From positions 1 to 21,813 of the forward strand of contig CAMYNC010000101.1 of the NCBI GenBank assembly GCA_947259685.1: DNA of 21,813 bases, given 5' to 3'. A program made the position numbers and the translations under genes. Numbering within the stretch: position 1 is the stretch's first letter; every line of letters begins with the position of its first letter. The notes under the pieces are model-generated. The model was given only the letters and a program-made list of their open reading frames with translations. It did not search any database and was not told the origin of the DNA. Origin of the DNA: an uncultured Desulfuromonadales bacterium. GTDB lineage: Bacteria > Desulfobacterota > Desulfuromonadia > Desulfuromonadales > Geopsychrobacteraceae. Shown here one piece after another: positions 14,377 through 20,567 of the stretch.

Positions 14377-14748
14377 AATTTGCATCACCAGATAAATGTT
14401 AAGTTTGCTGCAGGATAAGAGATTTTAGCGCTAAATACCAGCAGCGGGGTATCGATTAATGAGCTTGCCTGGGGGAGAGAAAGGAAGTGATATTGACTGG
14501 TTGAAATGAACAGTAGGTATTCGTAGAATCATTAGTGATTATTTGCTTTTGTTACCGGCTCGGTAATTTTTTAAAGTACACTATACTTCTAAGCCGCTGA
14601 TTTAATATAGATATTCTTGACAGGAGCCAATCACCTACTATAAGTATTAGCTTGTTTTCATTTTGTTCCGTTTCTGATACCACCCCATCAAATGTAGCGG
14701 CTCGGGGGGAGTTCGTTAACTGTAGTATTAACCAATCTGGAGAGTCTC
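14377..14748. other. Intergenic region upstream of the chemoreceptor
   Basis: No gene is supported. It holds a perfect 12-bp palindrome TTTAGCGCTAAA (14424-14435), a sigma-70 promoter at 14617-14644, and a leader of roughly 100 bases before the chemoreceptor. TAAAGTAC...GCCGCTGA around 14573-14600 resembles a sigma-28 promoter but its spacing is two bases too long. Confidence 0.5.
14617..14644 (+). promoter_or_regulatory. Sigma-70 promoter of the chemoreceptor gene
   Basis: TTGACA (14617-14622, perfect) is followed after 16 bases by TATAAG (14639-14644, five of six). Predicted start near 14651 leaves a leader of about 100 bases. Confidence 0.55.
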
Positions 14749-17181
14749 ATGAGTTGGAACGGGTTACGTATCGCCACCAAGCTGGCAATCGGTTTTGGCA
14801 CTATCCTGTTATTGCTGGTCATCAGTAATCTGGTCGGTTTCAACGGATTGAAAACCGTTGGTCGCGCTTTAACGGTGGTGGCGGAGGAGGAAGCACCGAT
14901 CGTTGAGATGGCCAATGAGATGAAAATCTCCCTCTGGCAGGCGCGTAACACCCTCGAAGAATTCAAGGGAGCCACCTCGGTGATTGCTCAAAGCGACGCC
15001 GGCGTTCTTGATGACCTGGCGGCCGGCTACCAGGCCACTTTGGATGATTTCGATAAGTATACCGGCGCCATCCTCAAAGGGGCTGACCTGGATGGCGACA
15101 TTGTTATTGCTACTGACAACGATAACCTGCGCAGCTTGGTTGAGCAGGCCGACAAAATCCACGATGCCAAATTCCAGGCCGCCGCTGGTGCGATGATGGA
15201 AAGTGGCCGACAGATGATTGTATTGCGTCAGCAGACCGATGAACAGATGGAAGGGATGGAAGAGGCCTTCGACACGCTGATCGGAAAGCTAGATGTCGTC
15301 GAAACGGATGCCAAAGAGATCGTCGAGTCGAAAAAAAACAACGCCTGGACTACCGAACAGTTTGTCTCTCTGATCAATGAAGATGTTCCGGTGATCGATG
15401 CCGCCATGGAGCTGATGGCTCTGGTGCGCGACGGTCGGATCATTATCGAAGAGGCCTACCAGGCGGATGAGCAGGCAACACTGGCGACTTTGAAGGGAGA
15501 GTTTGCAGATATTGCCGGTGAATTTTCCGCCACGGTATCGGCCCTGCTCAACGGTGGCACCATCGACGGCACCAAAATTCCGCCGGTCAAAGACAGTGGC
15601 CTTAAGGGCGCTCTGCTGGATTCCAACGGGCTATTCCCCAACTTCAGCCAGCAATCCCTCGGTCTGATCGACTCGCAAGGCCAGTTGATCGCCGGGATGG
15701 AGCGAATGGAGCAGGACATGGAAGCCCTCGATGCTGCCGGGGATGAAGCGAACCGGTTGCTTGGTCAGGTGGAAGAACTCTCCGGTGCCGAAATGACCGC
15801 CGCCAAGTTGGCCGGGCGTGATTCGAGCGAAAAGGCACTTTCTGTACAGCTGACGGTCGCCATCATCTCGCTGTTGATCGGCATCCTCTTCGGTGTGGTC
15901 ATTACCCGTGGTATCACCAAGCCTCTGCACCGTGCTTTTGACGCCATGGAGAAATACAGCAAGGGCGATACCAGCGACCGTAACGTGCAGATGGGGCAGC
16001 ATGTGAACTGTTCCGCTGAGAATAACTGCGGCCAGGATCAGTGTCCCAGTTTCGGTAAGGAAGGCTTCTGTTGGGTGGAAACCGGGACCTTCGGCCCGAA
16101 TCCGGTTTGTATCAAAATCAGCAATGGGACCTTCAAGGATTGTCGCGACTGCAGGACATACAACGCCCGCAACGAGGTTGATGAGCTCGGCTCGGTGATG
16201 GTCGGTCTGGCAAAAACCCTGGAGCAGCGTGCGATTCTCGCGCGAGCGATTGCCAATGGTGACCTGACTCAGGAGGTCACACTGTCATCTGCGGGAGATC
16301 AGTTAGGGTTGGCCCTGAGTGAGATGGTCGAAGGCTTGCGTGAAATAGTCGGCAGTGTCCAGATCGCCGGTGAACAGATCGCCTCCGGTGCCTCGCAGGT
16401 CTCCGATGCCAGCCAGTCCCTCTCGCAGGGGGCAACTGAATCGGCCAGCTCGCTTGAAGAGGTCAGCGCCTCGATGAACGAAATGTCCTCGCAGGTGCGC
16501 CAGAGCGCCGAAAACGCCAACCAGGCAAACCTGCTCTCTGCCGACTCAAAGAAAGCTGCCGAAGAAGGCAACCAGCACATGGAGGAGATGGTCAAGTCGA
16601 TGACCGAGATCAATGCTGCCGGACAGAATATCAGCAAAATCATCAAAGTGATCGACGAAATCGCCTTCCAGACCAATCTGCTGGCCCTCAACGCCGCAGT
16701 CGAAGCGGCCCGGGCCGGCCAGCACGGCAAAGGGTTTGCCGTGGTTGCCGAAGAGGTCCGCAACTTGGCGGCTCGTAGCGCCAAAGCGGCTGAAGAGACG
16801 GCAGAGCTGATCGAAGGCTCGGTGACCCTGACCGACCGTGGTGCACAGATCGCTGAACAGACCGCCAGTGCCTTGGGTGGAATTACCGAGGGGGTCAATA
16901 AGGTCTCGGTACTTCTCGCAGAGATTGCTACCGCGGCCAACGAACAGGCTGAGGGGATCGCTCAGGTGTCGCAAGGCTTGACGCAGATCGATTCGGTCAC
17001 CCAGCAGAATACCGCCAACGCCGAAGAGAGCGCCGCGGCCGCAGAGGAGCTCTCTGGTCAGGCCCATCAGATGCAGCAGATGCTCGGTCGCTTTGTCCTC
17101 AATCAGAACGCTCAGCATCCAGCGCCGCCAGCTCTTGCCGCACCACCAACAAACGATGGTTGGGCTGGCTTAAGCGGTTAG
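14749..17181 (+). CDS. Methyl-accepting chemotaxis protein with a seven-Cys insertion in HAMP
   Basis: An 810-residue chemoreceptor. It has a first membrane helix at about 11-31, a periplasmic helical sensor region to about 365, a second membrane helix at about 368-388, and then HAMP starting with ITKPL. Between the two HAMP helices (about 421-468) sits an insert with seven Cys: NC, NNC, DQCP, FCWVETGT, VC and KDCRDC. HAMP resumes at NEVDELG. A second HAMP-like unit (AIANGDLTQEV) follows, then the signalling hairpin with tip EIAFQTNLLALNAAVEAARA (about 638-657) and GFAVVAEEVRNLA. There is no CheR-docking pentapeptide at the end. The Cys block looks like the CW-type clusters found in other sensors of this group and lies on the cytoplasmic side, so it may bind metal or an iron-sulfur cluster. 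The gene has its own promoter and terminator. Confidence 0.92.
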   Translation: MSWNGLRIATKLAIGFGTILLLLVISNLVGFNGLKTVGRALTVVAEEEAPIVEMANEMKISLWQARNTLEEFKGATSVIAQSDAGVLDDLAAGYQATLDDFDKYTGAILKGADLDGDIVIATDNDNLRSLVEQADKIHDAKFQAAAGAMMESGRQMIVLRQQTDEQMEGMEEAFDTLIGKLDVVETDAKEIVESKKNNAWTTEQFVSLINEDVPVIDAAMELMALVRDGRIIIEEAYQADEQATLATLKGEFADIAGEFSATVSALLNGGTIDGTKIPPVKDSGLKGALLDSNGLFPNFSQQSLGLIDSQGQLIAGMERMEQDMEALDAAGDEANRLLGQVEELSGAEMTAAKLAGRDSSEKALSVQLTVAIISLLIGILFGVVITRGITKPLHRAFDAMEKYSKGDTSDRNVQMGQHVNCSAENNCGQDQCPSFGKEGFCWVETGTFGPNPVCIKISNGTFKDCRDCRTYNARNEVDELGSVMVGLAKTLEQRAILARAIANGDLTQEVTLSSAGDQLGLALSEMVEGLREIVGSVQIAGEQIASGASQVSDASQSLSQGATESASSLEEVSASMNEMSSQVRQSAENANQANLLSADSKKAAEEGNQHMEEMVKSMTEINAAGQNISKIIKVIDEIAFQTNLLALNAAVEAARAGQHGKGFAVVAEEVRNLAARSAKAAEETAELIEGSVTLTDRGAQIAEQTASALGGITEGVNKVSVLLAEIATAANEQAEGIAQVSQGLTQIDSVTQQNTANAEESAAAAEELSGQAHQMQQMLGRFVLNQNAQHPAPPALAAPPTNDGWAGLSG

Positions 17182-17208
17182 AATTGCCAGACAGCCCTTT
17201 TTGCATGG

Positions 17209-17239
17209 CGCCGCTGGGGCTTTTCCCGCGGCGTTTTTT
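17209..17239 (+). terminator. Rho-independent terminator of the chemoreceptor gene
   Basis: CGCCGC (17209-17214) pairs with GCGGCG (17228-17233), extended by GGG/CCC with one bulged T, and is followed by six T (17234-17239). Confidence 0.8.
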
Positions 17240-17258
17240 GTTGGCAGTGAGTCGATAA

Positions 17259-17327
17259 TTGGGCAAGAATTGACACTATTGCCCAACTGGCCCCCTGGCA
17301 AAATGGCCTGAGCGGTTGTCAACCGCT
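17259..17327. repeat. Two inverted repeats upstream of the NlpC/P60 gene
   Basis: TTGGGCAA (17259-17266) and TTGCCCAA (17279-17286) flank a TTGACA-containing 12-base spacer. AGCGGTTG-T-CAACCGCT (17311-17327) is a perfect odd palindrome. Either could be an operator or RNA hairpin; no matching -10 box is clear. Confidence 0.4.
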
Positions 17328-17420
17328 TAGAATTATTCGAATCAATCGAATTTGTCAGGCTCGGAACAGTACTTGCGGATATCAGCTTGGATTGCTTACA
17401 CCTGGCCAGGGGAGAGGAAT

Positions 17421-17927
17421 ATGGATCTATCCCGTCTATCGCTTCTGTTGCTGGCGGTACTGCTGTCTGCCTGTGCCGGTAAACCGCCAATCAATCCTGC
17501 ACCTGCCGCGCCTGCGGTTATGCCCGGTCAGCCGCCGGTCCAGAACAGCAGCACTTCGAAAATTGGTCTGGCGGTCATCGACACTGCCCGTAACATGCTC
17601 GGCAGTCCTTATCGTTATGGCGGCATTAACCCGCGCGGCTTTGATTGCAGCGGGCTGGTCAGTTACGCCTACCGGCAGGCGGGCATTCAGGTGCCACGGA
17701 CCTCGGCGGAGCAGTACCGCTATGCCCAGAAAGTGGCACTGGATAAACTGCAGCCGGGGGACCTGCTGTTTTTCCGCTTGAGCCCGCCGAAAGTCTCGCA
17801 TGTTGGGATTTACGACCGCAACGGGCGCTTTATTCATGCCCCCGCTTCCGGCCAGTCGGTCAGTTACGCCCATCTCGATACCCCCTACTGGCGCAAGCAT
17901 CTGATCGGCGCCGGTCGTTTCAGGTAA
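17421..17927 (+). CDS. NlpC/P60-family lipoprotein peptidoglycan endopeptidase
   Basis: A 168-residue lipoprotein. Residues 1-18 are a lipoprotein signal peptide ending in the lipobox LSAC with acylated Cys18. A Pro/Ala-rich linker to about 45 is followed by the NlpC/P60 domain with catalytic Cys76 (FDCSGLV), His127 (VSHVGIY) and His139 (FIHAP). Such enzymes cut the D-Glu to diaminopimelate bond or related bonds in cell-wall peptides (as E. coli MepS/Spr does). The residue after Cys is Ala, so sorting to the outer membrane is expected. GGAGAGG close to the ATG at 17421 sets the start, though the frame is open to 17352. It is a single-gene unit followed by a terminator. Confidence 0.9.
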   Translation: MDLSRLSLLLLAVLLSACAGKPPINPAPAAPAVMPGQPPVQNSSTSKIGLAVIDTARNMLGSPYRYGGINPRGFDCSGLVSYAYRQAGIQVPRTSAEQYRYAQKVALDKLQPGDLLFFRLSPPKVSHVGIYDRNGRFIHAPASGQSVSYAHLDTPYWRKHLIGAGRFR

Positions 17928-17942
17928 AAGGGGCATCCTAAA

Positions 17943-18002
17943 GGCCAAACCCGAAATGATTTCACCGCAGAGCGCGCAAAGGTTGCGGAGAAAGACAAAA
18001 AA
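17943..18002 (+). repeat. 60-bp dispersed repeat, copy A
   Basis: The block starting GGCCAAACCCGAAATGATTT matches the reverse complement of 19211-19270 at 52 of 60 positions (45 of the first 50). It contains the CACCGCAGAG...CGCAAAGG...GCGGAGA motif of a repeat family seen between genes in related bacteria. It lies just after the NlpC/P60 stop. Confidence 0.75.
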
Positions 18003-18010
18003 ATAGTTCG

Positions 18011-18042
18011 CCGGCAGTGTCAATTGACCGCCGGTTTTTTTT
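18011..18042 (+). terminator. Rho-independent terminator after the NlpC/P60 gene
   Basis: CCGGC (18011-18015) pairs with GCCGG (18030-18034), followed directly by eight T (18035-18042). Confidence 0.65.
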
Positions 18043-18089
18043 GACTTTCGGTCCAAACCGGAACTGGTAATATCTGTGATGTCCCTGTC

Positions 18090-18113
18090 CTGACCGGTCA
18101 GCTGTGCTATATT
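18090..18113 (+). promoter_or_regulatory. Extended -10 promoter with overlapping palindromic operator
   Basis: TGCTATATT (18105-18113) is an extended -10 element. The perfect 12-bp palindrome CTGACCGGTCAG (18090-18101) sits in the spacer just upstream, where a bound repressor would block polymerase. It precedes the metal-binding protein gene by about 40 bases, so metal-responsive repression is plausible. The -35 region (CTGTCC) is poor, as is usual with an extended -10. Confidence 0.5.
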
Positions 18114-18143
18114 GATAACCTGTTTTTCCTAAGGAGAGTTTTA

Positions 18144-19073
18144 ATGCGTCTGATTCTGTCCATCCTGATGATTTTGGGCCTCGCGCTGATCGGCTCTGCC
18201 GGCGCCTTAGCGGCTGCTGAAAAAAGACCCTTGGTGGTCGCGTCGACCACCCAGATCGCCGATTTGGCGCGGCAGATCGCCGGTGACCGGCTTGACGTCC
18301 GCAGCATTCTCGCGCCGGGGGCTGATCCGCACACTTACCAGCCAACCCCGGACGATGTGCAGATCGTACTGCAGGCGGACCTCTGCCTGGAAAACGGCCT
18401 GCATCTGGAAGGGAAAAGCTGGATGGCGACCCTGGCCAAGGATGCCGGCAAGCCACTGGCCACCACCACCACCGGCATCAAGCCGTTGGAGATCGGTGCC
18501 AACGGCGAAACGGTGCCCGATCCGCATGCCTGGTTTTCACCGCGTAATGCTGCCGTTTACGTCAACAATACCCTTAAGGCGTTGGCGCAGCTCGATCCGG
18601 CGCACAAAGATGAGTACCGTGCCCGTGCTAAACTTTTGCTGCAGCAATTGCGGGTGCTCGATGCCTGGATCCGCGAGCAGGTCAGCCAGATCCCGCCGCA
18701 GCAGCGGATCCTGGTCACCACCCACGATGCCTTCAACTACTTCTGTCACGAGTACAAGTTCAACCCGAGTAATAACTATCTGAGCATCGCCCCGGTCGGT
18801 TGGTCGACCGGTGGTGAAGTCGGCGCCGGGATGACCCCGGAAAGACGGCGGCTGGTGATCGATTCGATCCGCAGCTCCGGCGCGCCGGCAATTTTTGTCG
18901 AAACCAGTATCAACCCCAAACTGATCCGCGAGATCGCCCGCGACACTGGCGTGAAAATCGGTGGTTCGCTCTATTCCGATTCGATGGGCGAGCGGGGCAG
19001 CGCCGGCGAAAGCTATGTCGGCATGATGCGGGAAAATGTGCTGTTAATCGTTGCCGCACTGAAACCTGAATAA
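18144..19073 (+). CDS. Metal ABC transporter substrate-binding protein, TroA/ZnuA class
   Basis: A 309-residue periplasmic binding protein. Residues 1-24 are a signal peptide. The candidate ligands are His63 (GADPHTY), His128 (DPHAW), His194 (TTHDAF) and Asp279 (LYSDS), the three-His-plus-Asp set of TroA; Mn-specific PsaA/MntC proteins usually have Glu at the third place. There is no His-rich loop as in typical ZnuA. The C-terminal LYSDSMGERGSAGESYVGMM is like manganese/iron-type family members, so the metal (Mn, Zn or Fe) cannot be decided. AAGGAG precedes the ATG. It is the first gene of the importer, but 60-bp inverted repeats lie on both sides of it and separate it from the next gene by about 240 bases. 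Confidence 0.9.
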   Translation: MRLILSILMILGLALIGSAGALAAAEKRPLVVASTTQIADLARQIAGDRLDVRSILAPGADPHTYQPTPDDVQIVLQADLCLENGLHLEGKSWMATLAKDAGKPLATTTTGIKPLEIGANGETVPDPHAWFSPRNAAVYVNNTLKALAQLDPAHKDEYRARAKLLLQQLRVLDAWIREQVSQIPPQQRILVTTHDAFNYFCHEYKFNPSNNYLSIAPVGWSTGGEVGAGMTPERRRLVIDSIRSSGAPAIFVETSINPKLIREIARDTGVKIGGSLYSDSMGERGSAGESYVGMMRENVLLIVAALKPE

Positions 19074-19308
19074 GGAATTCTGGATATGCACTTGGCTCCA
19101 CCAGGTATTACCAGAGTTTATAATTCTTTTTACCGCCCGCTCGCTTCACTCACTAGCCAGAAGTAGGCGCCTTGAGGCGAGAGTGCAGAGAACGCAGAGA
19201 TAATCAGGCTTGTTTTGAATCTCTCCGCGACCTTTGCGACCTCTGCGGTGAAATCTTTTCGGGTTTGGCCATTTAAGTTGAGTAAAGTGGATATCCATAT
19301 AAGGAATT
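19070..19308. mobile_element. Possible 229-bp insertion with 10-bp direct repeats
   Basis: ATAAGGAATT occurs at 19070-19079 (including the stop of the binding-protein gene) and again at 19299-19308, where it forms the ribosome binding site of the next gene. Between them lies noncoding DNA that carries repeat copy B. The layout fits insertion of a small element between two genes that were once about 10 bases apart, with target duplication. Coincidence of two similar ribosome binding sites is the alternative. Confidence 0.4.
19211..19270 (-). repeat. 60-bp dispersed repeat, copy B
   Basis: Reverse-complement partner of 17943-18002 (52 of 60 identical). A further degenerate plus-strand motif GTGCAGAGAACGCAGAGA at about 19184-19201 faces it, so this copy may be part of a longer imperfect palindrome. 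Confidence 0.75.
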
Positions 19309-19312
19309 ATTG

Positions 19313-19819
19313 ATGCGTTTTATCATCACTGCGCTGATCTGGCTGATCCTGATCGGTGGTTTAAGTTTCTATATCCAGCAGCGCGATAGCCGGATCATTC
19401 CCAAAGCCCAGGCGCAGATTGCCGTCGAGCTTGAATCGGCTGCCTTTGCCCTGGAGGTCACGCCAACCTTTGGTGCCGAGGCCGATCCCTTTGCCCTGCT
19501 TGATGAAGGCCAGCGCCCGGCGACCCTGCTGGTGCGTCTTGGGGGGCAGGAGATTTATCGCGGTGAGCAATCGCTGGCGCGTGGTGAAACCCTGCGGATA
19601 GAGCCGCTGCAAGGTTTGGTAGTCGGAAACAACGAACTCTTTTTCGAAGCCAGCCCAGCCTTTGAAGAATCCCACCTCAATCACGCCCTGCGGGTCCGCC
19701 TGTTGCGTGGTGGGGTGCAGCAGCTGGACCGCACCCTCTGGACCGAAGCGGGTGCCAAGGTCTCCGGGACTATCGATTTTTCCCTCGAAGACGCTGCGGA
19801 GGCTGACCATGACCACTAA
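19313..19819 (+). CDS. Membrane-anchored protein of unknown function in the metal importer operon
   Basis: A 168-residue protein with one N-terminal membrane helix (about residues 2-21, IITALIWLILIGGLSFYI) and no clear cleavage site, so it should be an inner-membrane protein facing the periplasm. The rest is beta-rich and acidic (LLVRLGGQEIYRGEQSLARG, NNELFFEASP). It ends in ADHDH, a possible weak metal ligand. The ATG at 19313 is seven bases after AAGGA; a TTG one codon earlier is less likely. Its end overlaps the ATPase gene by 11 bases, so it is coupled to the importer. I do not recognise a family. A role as an accessory metal-delivery or assembly factor is inference from position only. 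Confidence 0.75.
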   Translation: MRFIITALIWLILIGGLSFYIQQRDSRIIPKAQAQIAVELESAAFALEVTPTFGAEADPFALLDEGQRPATLLVRLGGQEIYRGEQSLARGETLRIEPLQGLVVGNNELFFEASPAFEESHLNHALRVRLLRGGVQQLDRTLWTEAGAKVSGTIDFSLEDAAEADHDH

Positions 19820-20567
19820 TTCTATCGCTGTCGAGGTGCGCAACCTGACCGTCAGCTACCATTCGAAACCGGCGCTGCTGGATGTTTCGGTGGCCATCGA
19901 ACGCGACCAGCTGGTCGGGGTGATCGGTCCCAACGGGGCCGGCAAGTCTACCTTCATCAAGGCGATCCTCGGTTTCGTCAAGCCGGATGTCGGTCAGGTG
20001 CTGATCGCCGGTAAGGATGTGCAGAACGCCAAAGGACAGGTCGCCTATGTGCCGCAGCGCGGCGCCGTCGATTGGGATTTTCCGATCACCGTCAAAGAGG
20101 TCGCCCTGATGGGGCGTTATCAGCGCATCCCCTGGTACCGCAATCCGAATAAAAAGGACCGCGAGGCAGCGATGGAAGCGCTGTCGATGGTGCGTATGAC
20201 CGATTTCGCCGATCGCCAGATCGGCCAGCTCTCCGGCGGCCAGCAGCAGCGGGTGTTCCTCGCCCGGGCGCTGGCCCAGGGGTCAGACATCCTGCTGCTT
20301 GACGAACCTTTCGCCGGAGTCGACGCGGCTACCGAGCGGGCGATCCTTGATGTCCTGGAGCGGGCGAAAAACGCCGGAAAGACCCTGGTGGTGGTGCATC
20401 ACGATCTGGTCACTGCCGCCGAGTATTTCGACAAACTGATCCTGATCAAACAGCGCATGTACGCCTACGGCACGCCCAAGGCGGTGCTGCGCGAGGATCT
20501 GCTCAGCGAGGTCTACGAAGGCAAGCTGCGGATCTTTGCCGACGTGTTGAAGAAGGAGAGTGTCTGA
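19809..20567 (+). CDS. Metal ABC transporter ATPase, MntB/ZnuC class
   Basis: A 252-residue ATPase with Walker A GPNGAGKST (about 41-49), signature LSGGQQQR (about 142-149), Walker B ILLLDEPFAGVD (about 162-173) and the H-loop VVHHD. The segment VDWDFPITVKEVALMGRY is typical of manganese/zinc/iron-type importer ATPases. It starts at the ATG at 19809, preceded by GGAGG in the end of the upstream gene; the frame is open farther upstream but that part belongs to the other gene's region. Its TGA shares one base with the permease ATG, so translation is coupled. It should energise metal uptake through the permease that follows. Confidence 0.92.
   Translation: MTTNSIAVEVRNLTVSYHSKPALLDVSVAIERDQLVGVIGPNGAGKSTFIKAILGFVKPDVGQVLIAGKDVQNAKGQVAYVPQRGAVDWDFPITVKEVALMGRYQRIPWYRNPNKKDREAAMEALSMVRMTDFADRQIGQLSGGQQQRVFLARALAQGSDILLLDEPFAGVDAATERAILDVLERAKNAGKTLVVVHHDLVTAAEYFDKLILIKQRMYAYGTPKAVLREDLLSEVYEGKLRIFADVLKKESV

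Noticed and set aside
14573..14600. Sigma-28 promoter for the chemoreceptor
   Set aside because: TAAA and GCCGCTGA are present but the spacing is two bases longer than the usual flagellar promoter; the sigma-70 match at 14617 is better.
19662..19808. Longer start for the metal ABC ATPase
   Set aside because: The upstream part lies out of frame within the preceding gene and has no ATPase similarity; the ATG at 19809 has a GGAGG ribosome binding site.
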